Of a stretch of 16,871 bases of DNA, positions 7,231 to 13,773 are shown piece after piece. Numbering within the stretch: the stretch's first letter is position 1; every line of letters begins with the position of its first letter. The DNA comes from an uncultured Lachnospiraceae bacterium. GTDB taxonomy: Bacteria; Bacillota; Clostridia; Lachnospirales; Lachnospiraceae. The DNA lies in NCBI GenBank assembly GCA_934359535.1, contig CAKRLN010000017.1, positions 1-16,871 of the forward strand. The letters run 5' to 3'. The position numbers were made by a program, and so were the translations under genes. A model generated the notes under the pieces. It worked only from the letters and a program-made list of their open reading frames with translations, was not told where the DNA came from and did not search any database.

Positions 7231-9300
7231 ATGAGATATCAGATCGATTATGAAAAAGGAATCGTAAACCGCGGAAATTTATTCCGCATGAAAGCGCTTA
7301 TGCAAAAAGCAGCAGCCGGAGAGAAGCTTGTGATTGGCTTTTTAGGAGGTTCGATTACGCAGGGCTGTCTTTCCTCTACACCGGAGACCTGCTACGCATA
7401 CCGTGTGTTTGACTGGTGGAAAAAACAGTTTCCACAGGCTGAATTTACTTATGTGAATGCGGGAATCGGAGGAACGACTTCGCAGTTTGGTGCAGCGCGC
7501 GCAGAAAGTGATCTGCTTTCTTATAAGCCGGATTTTGTCATCGTGGAATTTTCGGTCAATGATGACAGCACGGAGCATTTTATGGAGACCTATGAAGGGC
7601 TTGTCCGCAAAATTTATGCTTCTGAGACAAAGCCGGCAATGCTTCTTGTACACAATGTCCGCTATGATGACGGCGGCAATGCACAGCTTATGCATGCAAG
7701 AGTTGGCAGATATTATGAGCTTCCAGCTGTCAGCATGCAGAGCACGATCTATGAGGAGGTAAAGGCTGGAAGACTTCCAAACCGTGAGATTACACAGGAT
7801 GACCTTCATCCAAACGATGAGGGACATAAGCTGGTTGCTTCCGTGATTACCTATTTCCTTGAAAAAGTATTTGCAGTAATGGATGAAGCCGAGCTTCCAG
7901 CACCGGAATTAAAGGCTCCGTTTACATACAATGATTATGAGGATTCCATCCGCTATGATAATCGTAACAGCAAACCGGAATGCAGAGGCTTTATCGCAGA
8001 TACTTCCGTTCAGGAGAACATTACCGACTGCTTTAAAAACGGCTGGAGTGCGTCTTCTGTTGGAGATACGATCCGTTTTGAAGTAAAAGGCAGCTCAATT
8101 GCGGTACAGTACCGGAAGACAGTCAATAAGCCTGCACCGGTAGCAGAGGTTGTGATCGACGGTGATACAGAGCATGCTTATCGTCTGGATGCCAACTTTG
8201 ATGAGACCTGGGGCGATAAGCTGGAGCTTGAGACCGTTGCAGAGCATATGGAAAACAAGCTTCATACCGTTGAAGTCCGTATTACAGAGGCAACCGAACA
8301 GGATAAAAATGGCTTTGACCTGATCTCTGTCATTGCATCCGGTTCCCATAAGCCGGTCGATGCTGCGGAGGAATTACTGTTTTTAGATCCGGCATTAACC
8401 CATAATATCTGGGGCGGATCAAAGCTCCGTACCGAATATGGCTATTCAGTAGAAGGGGATGACATCGGTGAGTGCTGGGGAATTTCCGCACATCCAAATG
8501 GAGATGGCGTAATCCGCGAGGGCGCATACAAGGGAATCCATCTGTCTGAGCTCTGGGCAAAGAAACCGGAACTGTTTGGCAATCCGACCGAGGACCGGTT
8601 CCCTCTTCTGATTAAAATTATCGACGCAAAGGCAGATTTAAGTATCCAGGTTCATCCGGATGATGCCTATGCGTTAAAGAATGAGAATGGTTCCCTTGGA
8701 AAAACCGAGTGCTGGTATGTATTAGACTGCCCGGATAACGCAAGCCTTGTCATTGGACACAATGCTTCCACAAGAGAAGAATTAAAGGATATGATCGAGC
8801 AGAAGAGATGGTCGGAGCTGATCCGTGAGATTCCGATCAAAGAGGGTGACTTTATCCAGATCGATCCGGGAACTGTTCATGCGATCAAGGGCGGATTCCA
8901 GCTTTTAGAGACACAGCAGAACAGTGACGTTACTTACCGTGTATACGATTATGACCGTCTTTCCAATGGAAAGCCGAGAGAGCTTCATGTACAGAAGAGT
9001 ATCGATGTGATTACCGTTCCGGCAAAACCGGTTGGAGAAAGTGTGCGTTCTGTAAACGGACTTCCGCTGAACCGCCTGAATGAGTTATATAGCTGCAAAT
9101 ATTATTCCGTATTTAAGCTTGAAGTGTCCGGCAGCGCTGCTGTCGAGCAGAAATATCCATTCCTTCTTATGACGGTTGTAAGTGGACAGGGCTCCGTGAA
9201 TGGTCATCTTCTGAAAAAGGGTGATCACTTTATTGCTCCGGCAGGCTGTAAGGCATTGAGCTTTGAGGGCAATATGCAGATCATCGCTTCAACAAGATAG
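7231..9300 (+). CDS. Fusion of CE17-type mannan acetylesterase and mannose-6-phosphate isomerase
   Basis: A single uninterrupted 689-codon frame joining two complete enzymes. Residues 1-215 are an SGNH esterase: Ser41 (GGSITQG), the GIGGT block (78-82), Asn110 (FSVND) and Asp190/His193 (DDLH) form the expected catalytic set. Residues about 228-372 look like the CBM35-type beta-sandwich that accompanies CE17. Residues about 381-689 match the short class I mannose-6-phosphate isomerase of the Bacillus ManA type along its whole length, with zinc ligands Gln473, His475 (IQVHPDD), Glu493 (KTECWY) and His550 (GTVHAI), and the VTYRVYDYDR segment (567-576). The protein would remove acetyl groups from incoming mannan oligosaccharides and also turn mannose-6-phosphate into fructose-6-phosphate. 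No signal peptide. Domain calls are firm; joint function is inferred. I do not recall this fusion from characterised mannan loci. Confidence 0.9.
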   Translation: MRYQIDYEKGIVNRGNLFRMKALMQKAAAGEKLVIGFLGGSITQGCLSSTPETCYAYRVFDWWKKQFPQAEFTYVNAGIGGTTSQFGAARAESDLLSYKPDFVIVEFSVNDDSTEHFMETYEGLVRKIYASETKPAMLLVHNVRYDDGGNAQLMHARVGRYYELPAVSMQSTIYEEVKAGRLPNREITQDDLHPNDEGHKLVASVITYFLEKVFAVMDEAELPAPELKAPFTYNDYEDSIRYDNRNSKPECRGFIADTSVQENITDCFKNGWSASSVGDTIRFEVKGSSIAVQYRKTVNKPAPVAEVVIDGDTEHAYRLDANFDETWGDKLELETVAEHMENKLHTVEVRITEATEQDKNGFDLISVIASGSHKPVDAAEELLFLDPALTHNIWGGSKLRTEYGYSVEGDDIGECWGISAHPNGDGVIREGAYKGIHLSELWAKKPELFGNPTEDRFPLLIKIIDAKADLSIQVHPDDAYALKNENGSLGKTECWYVLDCPDNASLVIGHNASTREELKDMIEQKRWSELIREIPIKEGDFIQIDPGTVHAIKGGFQLLETQQNSDVTYRVYDYDRLSNGKPRELHVQKSIDVITVPAKPVGESVRSVNGLPLNRLNELYSCKYYSVFKLEVSGSAAVEQKYPFLLMTVVSGQGSVNGHLLKKGDHFIAPAGCKALSFEGNMQIIASTR

Positions 9301-9311
9301 GAGTACAGCGG

Positions 9312-10235
9312 ATGAAATATATAAAAGGAATTACCTTTGCTCCGTTTGCACCGCGCGGAGTCTTTGAGAAACCGGAGACGTTTGAAAGCCTTAAGGTCAT
9401 GAAGGAGCGTACGCATGCTGACAGTGTGATTTTTGTGCCATGCGGACTTCAGAAAAACGCACATTCGGAGGAGATATCCTTCTGCCATGACAGAAATGTG
9501 ACGGATGCGGAGCTGGAGAAAATGATCATCTATGCAAAGGAGCTTGGTCTCCGGGTGATCTTAAAGCCGACCGTCAACTGTATGGATGGCACATGGAGAG
9601 CGCATATCAGCTTTTTTGACCTGGACGTGCCATGTGAACCGAAATGGGGGAACTGGTTTGCTTCCTACACCAGATTCCAGCTGCATTATGCCGCACTTGC
9701 CGAGCGCATGGGCTGCGAAATGTTTATTGCAGGATGTGAGATGGTGATGAGTGAGCACCGGGAAGCCGAATGGCGGAAGCTGATCGCAGATATCCGGGGC
9801 GTCTACACGGGGCTTGTCAGCTATAATACGGATAAATATCAGGAAAATCAGATTACCTGGTGGGATGCGGTCGATGTGATCTCATCCAGCGGCTATTATC
9901 CGATCAATGACTGGGAAAATCAGCTTGACCGGATCGAGACAGTCGTGAAAAAGTATCAGAAACCGTTTTTCTTCGCAGAATCCGGCTGCATGTCAACCGC
10001 AGGCTCCAACCTTGTGCCAAACGACTGGGAGGTAAAAGGGGACGTTGACCTTGCGGGGCAGGCTGGCTGGTATGAAGCTATGACAGGGGCGATCGCAAAG
10101 CGTGGCTGGGTAGACGGAATGGCAGTCTGGTCCTGGCATAGCAGCCTCTATTCGAAAGAGGAGGCTGCCACACACCGTTATTATGAGATTTATGAAAAAC
10201 CGGCGGAAGCGGTGATACGGGAATTTTATGGCTAA
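9312..10235 (+). CDS. GH113 beta-mannanase / exo-oligomannosidase, intracellular
   Basis: A 307-residue clan GH-A TIM-barrel hydrolase of GH113. It starts MKYIKGITFAPF, typical of the first strand. Glu143 in IAGCEM is the expected acid/base at strand 4 and Glu223 in FFAESGC the nucleophile at strand 7; the aromatic segment ending strand 8 is AVWSWHSS (271-278). There is no signal peptide, so it acts on imported oligosaccharides. The R. intestinalis homologue is described, as I recall, as a reducing-end mannose-releasing exo-oligomannosidase, and this is the likely activity here, although endo-mannanase activity is also known in the family. AGGAG (9299-9303) overlaps the stop codon of the preceding fusion gene, so the two are translated together. 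It is the last gene of the operon; a new promoter begins 6 bases after its stop. Confidence 0.88.
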   Translation: MKYIKGITFAPFAPRGVFEKPETFESLKVMKERTHADSVIFVPCGLQKNAHSEEISFCHDRNVTDAELEKMIIYAKELGLRVILKPTVNCMDGTWRAHISFFDLDVPCEPKWGNWFASYTRFQLHYAALAERMGCEMFIAGCEMVMSEHREAEWRKLIADIRGVYTGLVSYNTDKYQENQITWWDAVDVISSSGYYPINDWENQLDRIETVVKKYQKPFFFAESGCMSTAGSNLVPNDWEVKGDVDLAGQAGWYEAMTGAIAKRGWVDGMAVWSWHSSLYSKEEAATHRYYEIYEKPAEAVIREFYG

Positions 10236-10241
10236 AGCAGC

Positions 10242-10270
10242 TTGCACCATCCCGTATGAAATGTTATAAT
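10242..10270 (+). promoter_or_regulatory. Promoter of the MFS leader transcript
   Basis: TTGCAC (10242-10247), a 17-bp spacer and a perfect TATAAT (10265-10270). Transcription would start near 10277, giving a 182-nt leader before the MFS gene. It begins only 6 bases after the GH113 stop, and no terminator separates it from the mannan operon. Confidence 0.75.
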
Positions 10271-10302
10271 TGTGCTATCTTTATGAAAGGAGCGTACAAC
10301 TG

Positions 10303-10368
10303 ATGAAGTGGAAAACAGTGAATATTCAACTTATGAATGGATGCTATTTTTTACCTTCACAGGGATAG
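10303..10368 (+). CDS. Putative 21-residue leader peptide (upstream ORF) of the MFS transporter
   Basis: A short frame of 21 codons starting MKWKTVNIQ and ending FLPSQG, stop TAG at 10366-10368. AAAGGAG (10286-10292) lies 10 bases before the ATG, a good ribosome site and the only reason a start would be kept here. The last two codons and the stop lie in the left arm of the antiterminator helix (10361-10370), which is where a leader peptide must end to control attenuation. The likely role is regulatory: a ribosome finishing the peptide blocks the antiterminator, while one stalled earlier (for example by a drug) leaves it free. No characterised peptide of this sequence is recognised. Translation is inferred. 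Confidence 0.6.
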   Translation: MKWKTVNIQLMNGCYFLPSQG

Positions 10369-10421
10369 TGCGCTCTTTTTTCGGTAAAATTTCGTTATCC
10401 AGAACAGAATCCACTATCTCT
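10361..10421 (+). promoter_or_regulatory. Antiterminator helix in the MFS leader
   Basis: AGGGATAGTG (10361-10370) can pair with CACTATCTCT (10412-10421) over 10 bp including one G-T pair. The left arm covers the end and stop codon of the 21-codon leader ORF. The right arm shares six bases (10416-10421) with the left arm of the terminator at 10416-10452, so the two structures exclude each other. Confidence 0.6.
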
Positions 10422-10458
10422 TATTCTTAGAATTACAATCAGAATAGGAGATTTTTTT
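10416..10458 (+). terminator. Intrinsic terminator/attenuator just upstream of the MFS start codon
   Basis: ATCTCTTATTCT (10416-10427) pairs with AGAATAGGAGAT (10441-10452) over 12 bp with one G-T pair around a 13-base loop, and is followed by a T-run to 10458; the MFS ATG is the next base. The right arm contains AGGAG (10446-10450), the ribosome site of the MFS gene, so the hairpin would both end transcription and hide that site. It is also the first terminator-like structure after the mannan operon. Confidence 0.75.
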
Positions 10459-11550
10459 ATGTCTAAATTTCAATCACAAATTACAAAATTATACTGCTTT
10501 ACGATTTTTGAATCCCTGTCTCTTGCCGGTGCTTCATGGGTTGCACTGCTTGCAGCAAGAGGTTATTCGATTGTACAGATCGGTATTTTAGAGGCAATTT
10601 TTCATGCAGTCAGTATCTGCGGGGAACTTCCATCTGGCGTGATCGCAGATGTCCTTGGAAGAAAACGGACACTGATCGCAAGCCGTGCGATGGCTCTTTT
10701 TTCTGCGGTTGCCATGATCTTGTCCCATTCCTTTGGCATGATTGCCATCGCAATGGGAATCAGTGCGCTTTCCTATAACCTGGCATCCGGTACCAGAGAG
10801 GCGCTTGGCTATGACAGCTTAAAAAAGCTTGGAAGAGAATCGGAATATGTTCGTTTTTCATCCAATGAAATGATGATCTACCGCATTTTTTCTTCCGCTT
10901 CCACACTGCTTGCCGGAGCAGCCCTGTACCTCGGTTACAAAAAAGCCTATTGCGTGGATGTGGGAATCGCAGCAGCCGGTATGGTATTCGCGCTCTGTCT
11001 TACCGATATCAGCTTTTATCGTGACATGGAAAAAACACCGCTGACCGATCAGTTCAAAGACTGCATTGTGACAAGCTTCCGGTTTCTTGTACAGAATCCA
11101 AAAGCACTTCTGATTATCGCTGTGAATTCCCTGATCGGGGCAGCTGCAACACTGATGCTCTTTTTCTTACAGGCAAAGCTCCCGGAAATCGGACTCCCGG
11201 AAGCTCTGCTTGGACCGGTGCTTTTTCTTATGGGGATGGGAGCCGCACTTGGTGCCAAAACAGTTCCGCATTTTTCAGGGCTTTCTTACCGCAAAATTTT
11301 AGCAATCAGTGTCCTGGGACTTCTGATCGCTTCTGGGACACTTTTGTGGCGCAATCCGTACCTGATCGCCGCCGGTGGTTTTATTGCCGCGTTCAGTGAT
11401 GACTTTCTGGAAATCCGCACCGATATTGTCTTAAACGACATGATCCCATCGGAGCAGAGGGCAACCCTGATGTCGGTATGTTCGTTTGCCTTTTCCATTG
11501 TCATGATCGTGCTGTCCCCGCTTATGGGTATGATTTTTGACCTGCTGTAA
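10459..11550 (+). CDS. MFS transporter, drug-efflux-like
   Basis: A 363-residue polytopic membrane protein of the major facilitator superfamily. The MFS motif A loop between helices 2 and 3 is clear: G60, D64, G67, R68, K69 and R70 in SGVIADVLGRKRT. Hydrophobic segments cover almost the whole length, with a charged central loop at about residues 195-208 between the two halves. It is shorter than the usual 400 or so residues, and the last helix ends at the C-terminus. The family contains drug exporters as well as metabolite transporters; the substrate cannot be told from sequence. The preceding leader with a small ORF and attenuator is the arrangement seen for ribosome-targeting-antibiotic resistance genes, which favours an antibiotic exporter. 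AGGAG lies 8 bases before the ATG, within the terminator arm. Confidence 0.85.
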   Translation: MSKFQSQITKLYCFTIFESLSLAGASWVALLAARGYSIVQIGILEAIFHAVSICGELPSGVIADVLGRKRTLIASRAMALFSAVAMILSHSFGMIAIAMGISALSYNLASGTREALGYDSLKKLGRESEYVRFSSNEMMIYRIFSSASTLLAGAALYLGYKKAYCVDVGIAAAGMVFALCLTDISFYRDMEKTPLTDQFKDCIVTSFRFLVQNPKALLIIAVNSLIGAAATLMLFFLQAKLPEIGLPEALLGPVLFLMGMGAALGAKTVPHFSGLSYRKILAISVLGLLIASGTLLWRNPYLIAAGGFIAAFSDDFLEIRTDIVLNDMIPSEQRATLMSVCSFAFSIVMIVLSPLMGMIFDLL

Positions 11551-11555
11551 TACGG

Positions 11556-11584
11556 TTGCAAACAGGATGGGTATTTTTTATAAT
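11556..11584 (+). promoter_or_regulatory. Promoter of the LysR-type regulator gene
   Basis: TTGCAA (11556-11561), 17-bp spacer, TATAAT (11579-11584). The palindromic TTGCAA is part of GTTGCAA (11555-11561), which recurs inverted as TTGCAAC at 11603-11609 in the short leader; the pair could be an autoregulatory site. No terminator is seen between the MFS stop and this promoter. Confidence 0.65.
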
Positions 11585-11624
11585 TAAGGAAAAACGTACT
11601 GATTGCAACAGAGGATGAAGGACT

Positions 11625-12530
11625 ATGACCTTACAACAGTTACACTATTTTGTGACAACCGCGGAATGCGGAAATATTACGGAGGCGGCGGAGAGACTTT
11701 TTATCTCTCAGCCGAGCCTCAGTGCAGCGATCCATAAGCTGGAGGAGGAAATGGGAGTCACCGCCTTTGTGCGCTCCAAAAAGGGAGTGACTGTGACAAA
11801 GGAAGGGGAAGAGCTTCTGTCGTTTTCCCGGATGCTTTTGGAACAGGCGGATATCATGAAAGGACACTTTGGCGCGGGGGAGAAACGTGTGCCGCGGTTT
11901 TCGGTATCGTGCCAGCACTACTCCTTTGCTGTGAATGCGTTTGTGGATGTCGTGCAGCAATACGATGCGGATCAGTACAGCTTCACACTTCGTGAAACAC
12001 AGACCGGTGAGATCATCGATGATGTTGCGAATGGAAAAAGCGAGCTTGGCATTATTTATTTATCCGAGCATAATGAAAATGTCCTTGCAAAGCTGATCCG
12101 GAAGAATGATCTTGTTTTTGAAGAACTATTTACCGCCAAGCCACATGTCTTTATCAGCAGGGAGCATCCGCTTGCAGGAAGAGAGTTGCTTACCGTGGAA
12201 GAGCTAAAGCCGTATCCATATCTGGTATTCGAACAGGGCGAGCGGAATTCTTTTTATTTTTCGGAGGAATTTTTGAGCGTGCTCGATCTGCCGAAAAATA
12301 TCCAGGTGCGTGACCGCGCAACACTGTTTAATCTTCTGATCGGACTGAATGGATTTACGGTAAGCTCCGGTGTGATTGATTCAAAATTAAACGGTCCCGG
12401 AATTATCGCAAAACCACTTGCAATGGATTGCCATATGCGGATCGGGCTTCTGACAAAGAAAAACAGGCTGCCAAGCAGATATGCTTCCTCCTATATGGAA
12501 GCGATAAGAAGACATTTATCGATAGACTGA
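11625..12530 (+). CDS. LysR-type transcriptional regulator, possibly of methionine metabolism
   Basis: A 301-residue LysR-family protein. The winged helix-turn-helix is at residues 1-60, with the recognition region AAERLFISQPSLSAAIHKLE (21-40), followed by a linker helix and a two-lobed effector-binding domain (about 90-300). GAGGA (11611-11615) lies 9 bases before the ATG. It has its own promoter and is followed in the same direction by a MetE-like gene whose upstream region carries an inverted repeat resembling the MET-box bound by MtaR, a LysR-type methionine/cysteine regulator of Lactobacillales. It is therefore a candidate functional counterpart of MtaR, but the effector is unknown. Control of the neighbouring MFS gene is possible but nothing in the MFS leader suggests it. 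Confidence 0.88.
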   Translation: MTLQQLHYFVTTAECGNITEAAERLFISQPSLSAAIHKLEEEMGVTAFVRSKKGVTVTKEGEELLSFSRMLLEQADIMKGHFGAGEKRVPRFSVSCQHYSFAVNAFVDVVQQYDADQYSFTLRETQTGEIIDDVANGKSELGIIYLSEHNENVLAKLIRKNDLVFEELFTAKPHVFISREHPLAGRELLTVEELKPYPYLVFEQGERNSFYFSEEFLSVLDLPKNIQVRDRATLFNLLIGLNGFTVSSGVIDSKLNGPGIIAKPLAMDCHMRIGLLTKKNRLPSRYASSYMEAIRRHLSID

Positions 12531-12559
12531 TACAAATGGCAAAAGGTCATAACTCTTAT

Positions 12560-12576
12560 CATAGAATAAAACTATG
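12560..12576 (+). promoter_or_regulatory. Putative LysR-type operator (MET-box-like) before the MetE-like gene
   Basis: CATAG-AATAAAA-CTATG is a perfect 5-bp inverted repeat in the T-N11-A form that LysR-type regulators use. It matches 13 of 16 defined bases of the MET-box consensus TATAGTTTNAAACTATA as I recall it from Gram-positive methionine regulons. It is part of a longer imperfect repeat, TTATC ATAG / CTATG GATAA (12556-12581). It is centred about 66 bases upstream of the predicted transcription start, the usual place for an activating LysR site. Confidence 0.6.
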
Positions 12577-12598
12577 GATAACGCGGAAGTATATGTAT

Positions 12599-12627
12599 TT
12601 TTCAAATAAAAGCTATCATGTTAGACT
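12599..12627 (+). promoter_or_regulatory. Predicted promoter of the MetE-like gene
   Basis: TTTTCA (12599-12604), 17-bp spacer, TAGACT (12622-12627) with a TG one base before it (extended -10). Both hexamers are weak, as expected for a promoter needing an activator. Two CTATC copies (12613-12617 and 12626-12630) flank the -10 and could be the weaker activation half-sites of a LysR protein. Confidence 0.4.
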
Positions 12628-12657
12628 ATCCTCATCAAACACACGGAGGACAGAAAC

Positions 12658-13773
12658 ATGAGCAGTTTAAAAACACCATTTCGATATGATTTTGTAGGAA
12701 GCTTTTTAAGACCACAGGCATTAAAGGATGCAAAGGAAGCATACAAAGAAGGAACAATCACAAAGGGAGCTCTCGATCAGATTACAGATACAGAGATCGC
12801 AAAGCTTGTAGCGAAGCAGAAAGCACTTGGATTCCAGGTGATCACAGACGGAGAGTTCCGAAGAACTTATTGGCATCTTGATTTTATGTGGGGCTTTGAA
12901 GGCGTTGGACATGAGCAGACCGGAGGCGGGGTTCAGTTTGATGCAGAATTAGCACAGCTTGAGGATACTTACCTGATCGGTAAGGTTCGCGCAAAGGCAC
13001 ATCCGTTTGTCGAATATTTTAAATTTTTAAAACAGTTTGAGGATGAAAATACCGTTGCAAAGTATACAATCCCGGCTCCGGCACAGATGTTCCAGCAGAT
13101 GATCGTACCTGCAAACTTTGAAACAACAAAGAAATTTTATCCGACCAATGATGAGCTGATCCGGGACATCGGAACCGCATATCAGGATGTCATCCGCCAG
13201 TTCTATGATGCAGGCTGCCGGAATCTCCAGCTAGATGACTGCACCTGGGGCGCGATTGTCGGAGATGCAGCAAAACAGAGATATCAGTCTCTTGGAATTG
13301 ACATTGAAGATGTGAAAAAGCAGCTGCTCCTTGTCAATAACCTGGCACTGGAAGGAAAACCGGAGGATATGGTGATCACCTCCCATATTTGTAGAGGAAA
13401 TTACCATTCTACATTTTTTACAAGCGGACCGTATGATTCCGTTGCCGATTATGTATTTGCGAAAGAAAATGTCGATGCACTGTTACTGGAATACGATGAT
13501 GAAAGAAGCGGCGGTTTTGCTCCACTTGCCAAGGTATCACCGGATAAAAAGGTTGTGCTTGGTCTGATCACAACCAAATCACCGAAGCTGGAAGACAAAG
13601 AGCAGGTGATAAAAAGAATCCACGAAGCAGCAAAGTATATTCCGCTTGAGAGACTTTGCTTAAGCCCACAGTGTGGCTTTGCTTCCTGCGAGATCGGAAA
13701 TAAACTCACAGAGGAAGAACAGTGGGAAAAGCTTAAGCTTGTAAAAGAGATTGCAGAAGAGATCTGGGGATAA
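12658..13773 (+). CDS. Core MetE-like cobalamin-independent methionine synthase family protein (YxjG/YxjH type)
   Basis: A 371-residue protein matching only the C-terminal catalytic barrel of MetE and lacking the N-terminal half, like Bacillus YxjG/YxjH. Zinc ligands are all present: His243 and Cys245 (SHICRGN), Glu278 (LLLEYDD) and Cys339 (SPQCGFAS). The opening VGSFLRP and the QLDD segment (191-194) are typical. The family transfers a methyl group to a thiol such as homocysteine; core forms use a methyl donor other than the folate polyglutamate of full MetE, and the donor here is unknown. GGAGGA lies 8 bases before the ATG. The upstream LysR gene and MET-box-like site point to methionine regulation. 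The 3' end overlaps the convergent gene by 41 bases. Confidence 0.88.
   Translation: MSSLKTPFRYDFVGSFLRPQALKDAKEAYKEGTITKGALDQITDTEIAKLVAKQKALGFQVITDGEFRRTYWHLDFMWGFEGVGHEQTGGGVQFDAELAQLEDTYLIGKVRAKAHPFVEYFKFLKQFEDENTVAKYTIPAPAQMFQQMIVPANFETTKKFYPTNDELIRDIGTAYQDVIRQFYDAGCRNLQLDDCTWGAIVGDAAKQRYQSLGIDIEDVKKQLLLVNNLALEGKPEDMVITSHICRGNYHSTFFTSGPYDSVADYVFAKENVDALLLEYDDERSGGFAPLAKVSPDKKVVLGLITTKSPKLEDKEQVIKRIHEAAKYIPLERLCLSPQCGFASCEIGNKLTEEEQWEKLKLVKEIAEEIWG

Noticed and set aside
7342..7827. 161-codon minus-strand ORF within the CE17 domain
   Set aside because: Antisense shadow of a clear SGNH domain with no plausible protein features.
10376..10381. T-run in the MFS leader as a separate, earlier terminator
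   Set aside because: No local stem ends just before it; the only partner found is the distant ribosome site of the leader ORF, 76 bases upstream.
10536..10778. 80-codon ORF in another frame of the MFS gene
   Set aside because: Inside a clear membrane protein gene, Cys/His-rich product, no independent start signals.
12531..12657. SAM riboswitch or T-box before the MetE-like gene
   Set aside because: The leader after the predicted start is only about 25 bases and no T-box or S-box core sequence is present.
12428..12661. 77-codon plus-strand ORF spanning the LysR gene end and the MetE-like promoter region
   Set aside because: Overlaps the LysR coding end out of frame, has no ribosome site that I can see, and its product has no recognisable features; the region is better explained as a promoter and operator.
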